A stretch of 64,000 nt of DNA from Phialocephala subalpina (GCA_900073065.1 FJOG01000007.1:1383031-1447030), one strand, 5' to 3'. Numbered from the stretch's first letter, positions 23,073-34,060 are shown. The notes: generated by a model from the letters alone, not told the origin. Numbers and translations are program-made.

Positions 23073-24154
23073 ATGTACTTCCCTTTCGCCCTCGTCGTGC
23101 TCTTCGGTATGTTCTCCATCGTCGCTGAAGCCGGACAACAGCCATCCCCAAGTGATAATCTCAGATTCTATGGACTGGAGTTGGGCGCTGCTATGAATGC
23201 CAGAATCTTCCGAGTATGAAATCTCCTCATCGTCCCTCGAGAACAAATAGATACTGATAGTCCGCAGTTCCAAAGTACAATGATCATTCCGGCTGGCTCT
23301 CCTGAGTCGAACACCAATGCTATCCAATACCTTTGGCCAGGAATGGAAGCCTACCAGAGAAACAACGTCTTTCAAAACGTCATCGCAAATGGTGCGCCGG
23401 GTGAATGGTATTTGGAGCCATATTATTGTTGCAAGTACGATATGCCCAAAAGAAAGTTGTGGGATCCAAACGTTGACAAGATATTCAGTCCTGTTGCGAT
23501 GTTGGTTCCCGGCATGAAAGGTGAATCTCAATGACCGAGGTTGAAATCGATGCTGACAGCGCTCTTAGTCTATCCTGGCGACTCGTTGACTAACACATTC
23601 ACCCTGAATCCCCTTACCATGAAATGGCACAACAACTGGATCAATATTCCGGGACCTGCTGGTACTGCAGCAGGAGAGGCCGCGTTTAGTGGTGGACTCG
23701 TCTTCGACCCCAAGGATTACGATGATGATAGTAAGTCGCACACGGCGGGCAGCCGAACTTCAAAGCGACTGACTTCATGCAGACACCACCGCAGGAGAAA
23801 TCTACACATCCGTATGTCATAACACAAAAGAAACCTCTTAAATCTGACACCTTGACTGACGAAAACTAGGCTATATTCGCTATCGAGTTACAGCGAGCAG
23901 GACAATGGGACTTTGGAAACCTCTCGTGGAGAGACATCATTCTTGAGATCGACACTAAAGATACCACATGGTGCACAAAGTAAGCAGGATCCTACCCTGA
24001 GGTCGATGATCATATTTTAGGTCTAATTGAGGTTAGTGGACCGCATCTGAACAACGAAGCTCCCTTCAAATTCAACTTCTCGCCACCTGTGGCCTCAGTC
24101 GTCGACAATGTAGTTAGATGCTACATCGCGGAAATGAACTTTGTGTCTCCTTGA
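23073..24154 (+). CDS. Secreted protein B of a tandem pair
   Basis: Seven exons: 23073-23213, 23268-23434, 23489-23520, 23569-23730, 23783-23811, 23870-23979 and 24037-24154, all GT-AG with consistent phases, encoding 252 residues. Signal peptide MYFPFALVVLFGMFSIVAEA. The mature protein has STMIIPAGSPES, LWPGMEA, FQNVIANG, GEWYLEPYYCCNP, YPGDSLTNTFTLN and SWRDIILEIDT, ending CYIAEMNFVSP. The alternation of short strands, the G-x-W...YCC centre and the PGD turn recall secreted fungal beta-sandwich (glucanase/lectin-like) proteins, but no catalytic motif was recognised. It is the intact partner of gene A 0.7 kb upstream; the duplication is old, as introns have diverged. Confidence 0.85.
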
Positions 24155-24906
24155 TATCTGCGAGATCGGTAATTCCAGAAGGTGAGAAAGAACATATCTA
24201 TTGCATATTTGGAGAGAGATGGAGCACCTTCTGGGCATTTTGGGCAATTTGGAGGTCGACGAAGATTTGCTCTAGAAGCAAACTCGGAGAAGAACACAAA
24301 CCGACATAGTAATTTTGCATGGACTTTTTCCTATTAAGCAATGAAGCACGATTTTACCAATGATCAAGTCATTCCATCTATCTGCTACTGAGTCTAAGGT
24401 GCATCGTGTCAAACATCTCTTCGATCGCCTGCTACGGTTATTTATGATGGACAGGCACATACCCTGAATTATCGAGAGTTAGTGATTGACAGCCTGGAAG
24501 TTTAGCGCACAGTGGCCTGAAATTTGGCTTCACATCCCTGGAGGGCAGCGCTCGAAGCTTTGTGTCGCCTTATTCAGGCTAACTGTGCAAGCCCCAAATG
24601 AATGAGCTCGCCCTAAAGCAATACTAATCCTGAGATGGGATGAAAAGTTGAATTTGTGAAGATAAGAATTTCTCACCATTGTCTCTCGAAGCTCACGAAG
24701 CTAGAAACACATCAGGAACCCCTTTATTAAGCGACCATCTCCTATTGGCCACATCTGCCACAGACATTCCAAATCAATATCACTTCGCGACGCGTTCAGG
24801 AATGCGATGCATGATCTGAACGAAATTTTCGGGTTTGTGAGATGTCGGGGATTTCTCTTACGTCTACAGCTCCATATTTCTTCAAGCAAAACTCCTCCAG
24901 TTCGTC
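24155..24906. other. Intergenic region
   Basis: About 0.75 kb, composition ordinary. No supported coding sequence, RNA gene or repeat; it contains the terminator region of secreted protein B and the promoter of the membrane protein that starts at 24907. Confidence 0.5.
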
Positions 24907-25897
24907 ATGACGGTTACCTTCTCAGCAGCACCCTTCTCGCTCGAATCGCTCACAACTGTCGGCGGAGGTGTCACAGCATGGCTTCCTGTACCCACTGCTT
25001 GGCCCTTACAACCCGAGTGCTCGACACAGCTGATAAGAGCTTGGGAAGCAAATGGCGCGAATCCGATAGCATTCGACCCAGCATACGCGTCAGTCTCTCC
25101 CACCACAGTAAGCCCATGTCTTCCAACCGAGTTCACAGCGTCTTGGAAACAAGCAACCACTACATCGCCAGCCACAACCACTTTACTAGGTCCGACATTT
25201 GTTTGTCCTGCAGCATATGAGAGTGTAGGGGATCTACTTGTACAGTCAATGCAGATGCTACTCTGCTGCCCTTCGTAAGTTTTCTGCAGTGTGGACTAGT
25301 GACAACTTACTGACTCTGGGATGCAGCAAGTACCTACTCGCGACCCCAATCACCACTCTCATAAACGCTCAATCCCATTTTCCTTCTCAATGCACCTCCT
25401 CTTTCGCCTCGGGACAGACCATAACATACCCGTTTTGCACAGGCGGAGGGACTTGTGCGCCAACAACGGAGACAATTACTGCGCTGCGGACGGTGTTCGC
25501 ATGGCATATGAATGGATTCAATGGTGTTCCAGGTTCTAAGACCAGTGCGACGGAAACTGGTAGTTCAACTTCGACGTCAACACCAAGCAAACCAGGCCTC
25601 TCAAGTGGCGCCGCTGCAGGGATAGCCATTGGAGCTGTGATAGTTCTTCTCATATTCTCGATAGTTGGGTGCTTGCTTTGGGGAAGGTGGAAGACGAATA
25701 GAGAATATGCAAGGACAGAACGAAGAGGAGGTCCTTTTACTGGTGATGGGTTTTCTGATCATTTGGTGAGCAGGGGTGGGCAGTACCAAGTCGAGACACC
25801 TGCGAGGTATGAGATGAACAACTTGAGAGGGGCGAAGGGAGGAGAAAGTAAAGGAGTGTACGAGATGGATGCTAGCTATATGGGCGGAAAGATATAA
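24907..25897 (+). CDS. Single-pass membrane protein with Cys-rich N-terminal domain
   Basis: Exon 1 is 24907-25274 and exon 2 is 25327-25897, giving 312 residues. The first about 195 residues contain scattered cysteines (PECST, PCLP, VCPA, LCCPS, QCTS, FCTGGGTC). A Ser/Thr-rich stalk (SATETGSSTSTSTPSKPG) and one transmembrane helix (GAAAGIAIGAVIVLLIFSIV then GCLLW) follow, then a basic, Tyr-rich cytoplasmic tail (YQVETPARYEMNN, YEMDASYMGGKI). No classical N-terminal signal peptide is visible, as in many fungal proteins of this layout. The architecture resembles wall-stress or surface-sensor-like proteins; no known domain was recognised, so the role is open. Confidence 0.85.
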
Positions 25898-26310
25898 AGT
25901 CACTCAACCTCTGCCCTGACCAACTACCATCGTTATCACTGAATCTTTCCTGACCCTTGATAGTCATGTTTGAATCGGAAGAGATAGGCATGCCGATTAC
26001 ATTATAACTTAGAGCAAGTTTTACAGCGTCTCGTGAATCAAACTAATTAGCGCCGCCGATCCCGGGTGGGGTTGGAAAATGACTGTGCTCCCCGAGGGAG
26101 GTTTCGGTGATTCAAATGTGAATCTGAGCGACTATAAAAAGGTTATTCTTCTTGCCAAGATAGATTTTCCTTAATGTTCAACAGCCATCAAGATCTCGAT
26201 TCAGCAGAGCATTGCTTCATACCCAAAGATATCGAGATTCTACAAATCTAAAATAACGCGAACAGAAATACCATTGAGCAGATACTCATATTAATCCCAC
26301 CTAAGACAAC
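25898..26310. other. Intergenic region
   Basis: About 0.4 kb. A TATA-like CTATAAAAAGG lies at about 26131-26141, roughly 175 bases before the start of the small zinc-binding-like gene, and is a plausible core promoter. Nothing else is supported. Confidence 0.4.
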
Positions 26311-26613
26311 ATGGATAATGAAATTGTAACTGATGGACAACTGGAGGCAAAGGCTGTGGCTTGGCGCTGCCATAAAGTACATGAATACTGTTTCGTATCA
26401 GTGCTTCGTTAGACTAACTACATCCAACAGTGCCAGTTAAAACACCCATATGCGGCGAACGGAAACGATCGAGTCAGAAATGCAGACCTCATTCTAAACA
26501 ATAACATCTGTGAATCAAGAGAATGTGACCACCATAATCGATGCACCAAATGCCAAAATTTGGATGAGAATGATATTCCTTTGGGATACTGCAGTGGCGG
26601 AAAGTTGCGATAG
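26311..26613 (+). CDS. Small Cys/His zinc-binding-like protein
   Basis: Exon 1 is 26311-26376 and exon 2 is 26431-26613 (donor GTACAT, acceptor CAACAG), encoding 82 residues. Too short and too spliced to stand out as an open frame, but the cysteine layout is clear: WRCHKCQ (with the intron between the two cysteines), later CESRECDHHNRCTKC, and YC near the end. W-x-C-x2-C followed by C-x4-C-x2-H-x3-C-x2-C resembles the tiny zinc-ribbon / RanBP2-like proteins that occur as large families in Leotiomycetes; that family link is from memory of the pattern, not a search. Its 3' side faces the A/T island beginning about 0.4 kb further on. Confidence 0.72.
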
Positions 26614-27040
26614 GGGTCTTACGAATCGGGAAAGGGATTAAGAGGAGCGTATGGGGTAGAGATGCAATCTATTGAACTGATGGAGGCCATGAATTCGTGT
26701 TTGATGGATTGAAGATATGATGGCTTTGCTTGATGATTTTCCAAAAGCAATGCATGACTTCGTACAAGTTACCACTCTCCTTAGAAGTGCGTTTTCAGTC
26801 ACAGTCATGCAATGATGGCTTGGTTGAAGCGTAGGAGAATGTGACTGATGTTAAGTTGAGAACTCGAGGATGGCGGGGTAAGTGCGGGGTACTTTACTAC
26901 TTCCCCAACAGTATCAAAAGTTCTAGTTGAGAAAGAATAACCTTCTAGAAAAAAGGAGACAGAGAGAGCAAAGATTGAAAGGAAATAAAAAGCATCAAAG
27001 AATAATATACGAAAATTCAATCCATGTATTGCGTTCTCAA
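26614..27040. other. Transition into the first A/T island
   Basis: About 0.4 kb in which the base composition slides from normal to A/T-rich. No gene is supported. Confidence 0.4.
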
Positions 27041-27090
27041 AGTCTTAGGATATTAATAATTTCCTTACCAAACTATTAATTATCCTATCG

Positions 27091-27237
27091 ATTCCAGAAT
27101 TTTAAACTCTAAACTCATCCTTAGTATCAAAAAACAATCTTCAAGGCTTGAAGCTATATTAATATTTTCGTTATTATATTTTTAAAATCTAAATTATATC
27201 TTGATAATAGTTTTCAAGACTTCGAGATTATACTTTT
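27091..27237 (+). repeat. Mutated copy of the repeat at 50807-50952
   Basis: About 147 bases align almost without gaps to 50807-50952. Anchors identical in both: ATTCCA, AACTCATCC, GGCTTGAAGC and AGACTTCGA. Most differences are C in the 50.8-kb copy replaced by T here, or G replaced by A (for example TAGACCCCGAACTC against TAAACTCTAAACTC). Confidence 0.85.
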
Positions 27238-27321
27238 TATTTAATATTATTTTCATAATTTTATTCCCAAGAATATTCCTTTATATTATAGGGCTTTATT
27301 TTTGATTCCATATATACTCTT

Positions 27322-27420
27322 GATTTCCTAAATACTTTTGATTTCTTGGATACTTTTAATTTCTTGGATACTTTTAATTTCTTGAATACTTTTAATTTCT
27401 TGGATACTTTTGATTTCCTA
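27322..27420 (+). repeat. 18-bp tandem repeat, five and a half copies
   Basis: Five 18-base units of the form AATTTCTTGGATACTTTT run from 27322, plus a 9-base partial copy. Units differ at the first base (G/A), at C/T in TTCC/TTCT and at GGA/GAA, all transition changes of the RIP type. It lies inside the A/T island. Confidence 0.9.
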
Positions 27421-28885
27421 ATATAAATATCCTTTCTTTCTTTTTAACGTAATTAGAATAATTTACTTTGGGTTTAATATATTTATTTATAAGAATACTA
27501 AAATTAATACTTATATAAATTAATTAATTACGTAATTACTATTAATTTAAATTATTTAAAAAGTAAATATATAAATAATATTTAATTATTTTTATTATAT
27601 ATTTCGGAATTATATAATTTGTTTAAAATTTATATTTATAATTATAATGTGATATAATAATAATTATAATAAAATATTAAACTGGGAAATAATTAATCCT
27701 TTTATAATTTATTTATATTTTAAATACAAAAGTATAATTCGTGAAAAAAATTATATTTTTAATAATAAGATTATTATTTCGATAGAATTAATATTTTAAA
27801 TTAAAAAGATTATTTTATATTATTAATTATTTATTATAAGAACTAATATAAACTTTTTTCTAAGGGAGGAAATCACGTGAAAAATAAGATTAAAAAGGGA
27901 ATAATCGATTTTTCTAAATTTCAATAAAAATACCAAATATAATTCTTTAATTAATTTATTAAAAATTTTCTTTTTTATATAATATTAAAGAAAATAAATA
28001 CTAAAGAATATTAAAACTTATAAATAAATTAAAATTTAATCAAATATATTTAAATTTTAAATTAAATTATTATTATATTATTAATAAATAAATAAATAAT
28101 CGCGATTATAAAACTTTTTAAATATATTTTTATTTAAAATATTAAAATATTATTCTTTTTATAATTTTATATTTATATAATTTTTAAAGAAAATTCTAAA
28201 GGATTTCCTTTTAATATTTAAATTAATTATTATATAAATATAAATTAAAATTTCCAAGGAATATTCCCTTAAAAATATTTTAAAATTTATTTTTATTTAA
28301 AATATTAAAAATATTAAAAAAATTTTTTATATAATTTTTAAAAGGAATTTTAAAAAGTTTCTTTTTAATAAAATCAAAAACTTTATAATTTCTCGTAAAA
28401 GCGTTTTTATAAGATTTACGAAATAATATATATATTAAAAAAGAAAAAACTTATTTATTAATTTATTTATCGAATTAATTAAAATAAATAATTTTTTTCT
28501 TTTGAAATAAGAAAAATATATAAAATTTTTTAGAATTTTAATTAAAATAAGAATATATATAAAAGTTAAAAATATTAAAAAAAGAAAAATATTTTACTAA
28601 AATTATAATATTGAAATATAAATATAAATATAAAATATTATTAATAATTAATTAAAAATAAAAATATTAAACGAAATTAATTATTATAAATTCGATAATT
28701 TTTTTAAAAATAATAAATTAAATATTTATTTATATAAAAAGAATAATTATATAAATTTTATGAGATAAAAATAATTAAAATAATAATAATTAATTAATTT
28801 GAAAATTATAAATTAAAATTATAAATTTAATTTTTTTTATAATTAAACTTTAAATATAAATTCGAATATCATAAATAGTATAGCC

Positions 28886-29479
28886 TAATTATCAATCGGT
28901 GATATTAAGGTTGATATAACCAAAGAAGAAGCGGGGATATCCTCATCAGCTAGGGATAATGAAGGTATGGGGTCCGATTTACGTGCTCAAACGCCAGGCT
29001 GATGTTTGCGCAGCGACCGGGGTACTATTGATAAGTAAGAGGGCACTTTACTACTCTAGGAATCGCGTGCCGCCACCTACAGTACATCCGGGACGCTAGG
29101 TACTTAATCAGCAGGACCCCTGAGCCTACAGAGATAAGGTTATTTGCTTAGTCCCACTATTAGAGGCTAGGTTTTCTGCTTCCCACCTATTTCTACTAAA
29201 ATAGGGAGGTGAAGTATAACTGACGCCACGCGGCTCACCGCTCGGCCCGCTCCCATCCCCAGACTCCCAACTCACGAGCAAGACGTCGAATCATCGTGGC
29301 AAGAAACGCCGGGACGACCGCTAGTCCCGTCAGCCTAAAATAAGGCCGAGGAGTGTTAAAAACACCCACGACGCCGACGTCCATTTTCACAGCTGAGGTA
29401 GCGGCATATCCAGAGACAGCAGGGTTAGGCTGGAAGGCATTTATGTGCCTGCGCTTTTGAGCAGGCTGTTATTGCTGGG
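28886..29479. other. Intergenic region right of island 1
   Basis: About 0.6 kb of normal composition between the A/T island and the second Zn2Cys6 gene. No gene is supported. It should include that gene's promoter; no TATA box was seen. Confidence 0.4.
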
Positions 29480-31244
29480 ATGGAAGGTGCCACACGCGAC
29501 GTAAAGAAACGGCGCGCGAGCAGACCAAAAGTTCGTACAGGATGTACAGCTTGCAAGTAGGGCCCCTCACCGTTTCTAAGTCCTCTCTCTGTTGCGCCCT
29601 AGAAACACCCACATGACTGGGAGAATTGGAGTTTTATTCAGGGCGTAACGAAGCTAATCTCTATTCTAGAACTCGGAGAGTAAAATGCGATGAGACAAAG
29701 CCAACATGTTATCGGTAAGCAATCGGGGAGTGACTCGTTTGAAGTGACAGGCTCCAAAGTGTGCTCAATTGGCCAACTACTTATGTTTCTTCTACAGATG
29801 TCAAGAGTACGGAGCATTCTGCGAGTACAAGCTCCCTCGACCCCTCGTTGCGGCACCTCAAGATCGTGGCAGGGACCTCGTTCCTATCCAACCTCGACGT
29901 CCGTTGCAGCGTATATCTAGCCCCTCAGATCCTTTTTCATGCGATGAGGTGGAAGGTCGCTATTTTCGACTATTTCACGAGAAACTGGCCTTCGATTTGA
30001 GCGGTTATTTTGAAGCTCCCTTTTGGACACGGCTTATACCACAACAATGTCATCACGAACCGGCCATAAAACACGCAATCTTCGCTTTAAGTGCTCTATA
30101 CAAATCTGCAATATCGTCCAAGACTCATACGGTGAATTGGGACGATGAGCATGTTAAGTTCGCTTTGGTAAAGCAGAGCCAAGCCATTAGCTCACTGCGC
30201 AAAACGCTATCTAGTGGACAACCTCAGATGAGGCTTGCTCTGGTAGCGAGCTTGCTCTTTTCATGCTTTGAGAGTTTCCATGGGGACTGGGAGACAGCCA
30301 CACAGCAGGTATATAGCGGGCTTAATATTCTAAAGCGTCTGAGCGAAGATGAGAGACAGCATGCAACCAATGGCCTTGCTGATATTGATCTCGAAGTGGG
30401 CCTGACTTTGCGCCGTCTCGAGCTGCAAATATTATCATTTCTTGCTATGAACCCGATGTTGGAGCCTCCCTTTATTGGCCTGAATGTTGAGGAAATCATA
30501 TTGGATATGCCAGATCAGTTTACTACCTTCAACGAAGCTTTCACAGCAGCAACCAAGTTGGCTGTTTCCGTTCTTCGATATTCGAGGACATCTGCCCGAT
30601 GCGGAAATGATTCAGGTCCTCGGGACTTAATTGCACAACAACAACAGTGCCTCCAGGGATTAGCGGATGAATGGAACAAGGCGTACGAACCCATCTTTCT
30701 AGAAGTATGCCAGAATACTGTTAGCCGAGAGTATCTTGGACTCCTCCAAGTTCGGATCTGCGTCTGGAAATGCGAAATAATAATCGCTACAAGCATGTCT
30801 AACACAGAAGTCGTCTTTGATAATTTCACGGCTCAATTTCAGAGGATTACCCATTTTGCACGGCATGTACTTCAGAAGGACCAGGAAATTCGAGAATCGG
30901 ATGGCCCCAGACTACAATACGGCATGGGATTGATAATGGCTCTATTCTACACGGCTACTAGATGCCGGGAATTTTCCGTGCGCAGGGAGGCCATCGCTAT
31001 ACTCCGGGAGTGGCCTTGCACCAATGGGATCTGGCACAGTTTGCAGGCAGCAAAAGTTGCGGAGTGGATAGCGAGCATCGAGGAAAAGTGCTGTGGTGGG
31101 CTGGAATATATTCCTGGGGACTGTCGGGTAAAAATGCAGAGTTTGAAAGTGTCCTTGCAGAAGGGTGTGATTACTGTGGAATGTATGCAATCTTCTGTTA
31201 ATGGTGTCTTAGAACCCCGAAAAGCAAATCTTCATTGGCCTTAA
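29480..31244 (+). CDS. Zn2Cys6 (C6) fungal transcription factor, paralogue of the 6.4-kb gene
   Basis: Three exons: 29480-29556, 29670-29714 and 29798-31244, encoding 522 residues. Splicing rebuilds GCTAC-K-TRRVKCDETKPTC-YRC-QEYGAFC, a full C-x2-C-x6-C-x6-C-x2-C-x6-C cluster at Cys22, 25, 32, 39, 42 and 49. The first intron lies at the same codon as in the gene at 6368, and a second intron splits the cluster again after TYR-type residues. The regulatory domain keeps EPAIKHAIFALSALYK and FSCFESFHGDWETATQQV, parallel to the first factor. A nuclear DNA-binding regulator with unknown targets. It sits between an A/T island and a stretch with two degenerate direct repeats (31260-31440), so duplication through a repeat-rich region is plausible. 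Confidence 0.93.
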
Positions 31245-32241
31245 TAAGATTTGCACATTAGAGGAAGTAGTCTCCCCAATCAAATAAACCTAGAGCCATA
31301 CCAGCTCTAACCTGTTTCAAGTTTGATTGAGGCTTTAGCAGCAAAGGTTCATTGACTTCGAAGGTAGCAAAAGTGAGAGAGCGGTCCTCCCAATCAACTA
31401 AACTCGGAGCCGGGCCAGCACCAGTTTGTCCTAAAGCTGGGAATTATTAATTTTATTAACTTATAGCTATTTTAAGTGCTAATAATACGAGATCCTAATA
31501 CACATCTGGCTCCTTGATATGGGTCAACGCTCGCTAAGTCCTACCTGCTTAAAACAGCCTCATAAGGCGGTTGCTAAGATAAGATGTGGTACACAGTACT
31601 CTGAGCTGGAGGTTGCGGAGAGATATCGAGAGTCCGGCGGGGAAGGTTGGTCAGGTTGAGGACTCGGTAATCTGTGACGATGGTCTCAATGCGATGGGGA
31701 AATTGTAGCAATGTTGGTATGAAGCCGCATCATCAGTTATGCATCGTCTCACTAGGCGGTTTGGCCTAAAGCCGATGTTCCAGCGAGAGCACTATATCAA
31801 GCAGACATTTCCACTTAGCTAGACAGACAGATTTGACATCAATACCATACATTTTGCCTCCAGCCGCTTCCGCAACTGATAAAGGTGGAAAAGTAGAAAG
31901 TGGTAAAAGCAACCGGAGATTCCCTATGGTGGCCCGTATAAGAAGCGGTAGAAGATAAGAGCTTGATTGATTCCTTGATCAAGAGAGCTATTCTCCCTGA
32001 TCCTACTAGGTAGATATCCTCTTAGGTAGCTGAAAAGAATAGCTGTCAAGATACCAAATCAAGTATCGTATAGAAAGCAAAAGAATGACATGGAAGTTGG
32101 TATGATTTGTAAGAAGGAAAATCAACTGTATGGTGAAACAGTAGTGACAGCTTTCCGGGGATTAAACTGGACAAAGCCTAGAGTCAAAGCACCGCTGGAA
32201 GCCTCGAGATATATTAGATCACGTGACCCAGGGAAACACGT
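31245..32241. other. Intergenic region with a degenerate direct repeat
   Basis: About 1 kb. Two diverged copies of a roughly 60-base segment lie at about 31262-31318 and 31378-31438 (shared CCCAATCAAxTAAAC, GAGCC and CCAGC). No gene is supported. This is the shared 3' side of two convergent genes. Confidence 0.45.
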
Positions 32242-33150
32242 CTAAACTCCCGTGATGATGTCGAAGATCCGATACCCAACTGCGGAATAGTTGGGCACGA
32301 AGGCATCTCCAAAAGCCTGCTGCCACGAATCTGCCACGAATCGTCATCATTAGCATCAATCTGATATCTTACACATAATCACAGCACGAATAGCCACTAA
32401 CCATAAGTCGAAGCCGGCTTTGTCGTACAGAGCGCCACAAACGTCTGATTTAACCCCGGCAAGAAGTTCAGCTTTGGAAACGCCGCCAAGACGTTATCAT
32501 ACTCCGCACTCGTAACGCCATTGTCCGGCCCATTCAAATCAATCCCCACACCATATGTCACCGACGCCACTGTCGCCTGCTTATACAAGGAGATCTTAGC
32601 CTCCGAGCTCAGCACGACCGAGTCCCACAGCAGCTGCAGCCGGTTGGCGTCCCAAGCAGAGCCGGTATCGTCGTGCGCGACTTGGCCCTCGACGAAGTCG
32701 GTAGCCGCGAAGGCGCCGTCAACTTCGAAGCGGCGGTCGGGGCTGATCCAGGACGCGTTGAGCACGAGGCCGAGGTCGTGCAGTATGGCGCCGATAGCGT
32801 GCACTTCGAGGTCGACAGTTTGTTGCAGCGTGGTGTTGTGGCTGACGACGAGCGCGCCGAAGAGCCAGGTCCGCATGACGTGGTTGAAGAGGAAGTCGTC
32901 GCTGTACTGCCGGGCTATGGCTTGGGCGGCGCGTACTCTGGTGATAAAGGAATTAGTGATTAGCTTGGAAACCGACGTATCCCGAGGTATATAGCTTGGC
33001 TTACAGGGGCGTGTCGATGACCGTGACGCTGCCGATGGCACGCGTCGGCTTCTGGTTGATACTTGGTGGGACTACATGCTGGAAGCCGAGGGATGGGTAG
33101 GCGTGGAATGCCACAAGCACTTGAACAATCCAAGTGAGCTTAAGTTCCAT
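32242..33150 (-). CDS. HD-domain protein, cyanamide-hydratase-like, with signal-like N-terminus
   Basis: Three exons on the minus strand: 33150-33005, 32937-32402 and 32330-32242, encoding 256 residues. The acceptor at 32331 is one of two copies of a GATTCGTGGCAG-like duplication; the upstream one keeps the frame (TYDSWQQAFGDAF). HD-superfamily metal-binding signature: YNHV-type FNHVMRTWLFG (His68), EVHAIGAILHDLGL (His102-Asp103), and FEVDGAFAATDF. Homologues annotated as HD or cyanamide-hydratase-like hydrolases bind a divalent metal; the natural substrate is not known. The first about 22 residues (LTWIVQVLVAFHAYPSLGF) look like a secretion signal, unusual for an HD enzyme. Motifs intact. 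Confidence 0.86.
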
Positions 33151-33433
33151 GGTTGCGGAAGGTAGAAGCAAGATTTATTCGCTTCAGCCTTTGAGGGAGT
33201 CGTGGGTGAAGAGTTTGCTGGTGAGGAGGTGGCGCCTTCATCATTTCTACAGACTTCCAGTCGTTATATAGTTCAAGAAGAGCTTCAGCATGAGTACCAA
33301 GACAACTCTCGTGGTCTTTTAACTACGGGCACCTTAGCGCTCCACGGGTGTGTCAGCGCAGTACCTTAGCGCTCCTTCGTGATCAGGGTCGACGTTGTGC
33401 TCGGCCTCTTCGGATGATGAACGACCTACTGTG
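33151..33433. other. Promoter side of the HD gene
   Basis: About 0.28 kb. Contains the HD gene 5' region and two direct copies of ACCTTAGCGCTCC (near 33329 and 33361). No coding sequence is supported. Confidence 0.4.
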
Positions 33434-33626
33434 TACGGAGGTACAGCGGTTAGGTATTCAATATCCACAAGCAGGTAATACCCTAGTCGTAGACAAAACT
33501 TACCCTGATCAAGTAATGAATATTCGAGTAGCGAGGCTTTTTACTGTTTGATTAGGTTAGGTGTTGTTGATGCCAGGTTGCTCCGCTGCTAGTGGATATT
33601 GAATACTTAACTGTTGTGTCTCCGTA
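33434..33626. mobile_element. MITE-like element with about 40-bp terminal inverted repeats
   Basis: The left end (33434-33474, TACGGAGGTACAGCGGTTAG then GTATTCAATATCCACAAGCAG) is the reverse complement of the right end (33586-33626) with about six mismatches, most of them transitions; the core GTATTCAATATCCAC is perfect. The interior is about 110 bases and non-coding. Both outer ends begin with TA, which could be a TA target-site duplication of Tc1/mariner-like elements. About 193 bases in total. Too short to encode a transposase, so non-autonomous. Confidence 0.65.
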
Positions 33627-33676
33627 AGGCGGTAATGTTTCTAAGTACGCTCATATTCAATGGGGAAGTTTCTCCA

Positions 33677-34060
33677 CTAAGATCTTATATGAGAGAGTCT
33701 GGGGTTTCTATTCCACCAGTCGGCTTTTGTCTGTGCGTCTGCTGCGGGTCGACGCTTCCTAAGATTGTGCAATGGCCGCTCCGCAGAGACATTGTCGTAT
33801 GCTCCCGACACGTCGAGTAAAAGTAGAGAGGCCACCTTGCCCTCGAACCATGCTTGGTGTATCGGTTGGAGAAGAAAGTGCATGGCGTGTTCAGTTGACG
33901 CAAGTTTCCGGCCCCCTGTATGTCGGCTTGGGAGGAGGATGTCGAGCGTCTGATGCAAGACGCCGTTGGTGATACCGTCAACACCTAGGGCTTTATTCGG
34001 AGGTGCTCTGCGCACTGCTTTCTCGATCTCTAGTGAGTACGAAAGTGATTGGCTAGTGAG
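33677..34060 (-). mobile_element. Non-LTR retrotransposon (Tad-like LINE) reverse-transcriptase fragment
   Basis: A minus-strand open frame reads EIEKAVRRAPPNKALGVDGI then TNGVL, and later SLLLLDVSGAYDNVSAERPL then HNLRKRR. These are the finger/palm motifs of LINE reverse transcriptases (the KAPGPDGI-like motif and the motif-A aspartates in LDVSGAYD). Only about 125 residues survive; the frame stops at 33677, and upstream it runs into the 23-bp minisatellite. No endonuclease or RNase H part is visible. Dead fragment. Confidence 0.78.

Larger units (their letters stand above)
27041..28885. other. A/T-rich island 1 (RIP-type)
   Basis: Nearly 1.85 kb in which G and C are rare and every frame is broken. 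Long runs of TAATTA/TTTAAA-type sequence dominate. This is the usual appearance of transposon or duplicated DNA ruined by repeat-induced point mutation. The left rim (27091-27237) can be aligned base by base with a much less mutated copy at 50807-50952, which shows the C-to-T and G-to-A direction. Both edges are sharp, about 100-200 bases. A Zn2Cys6 gene begins about 0.6 kb to the right. Confidence 0.88.

Noticed and set aside
27041..28885. A/T island as a centromere or mitochondrial insertion
   Set aside because: Less than 2 kb with normal genes close on both sides, no recognisable mitochondrial gene, and a RIP-mutated nuclear repeat at its edge; RIP is the simpler explanation.
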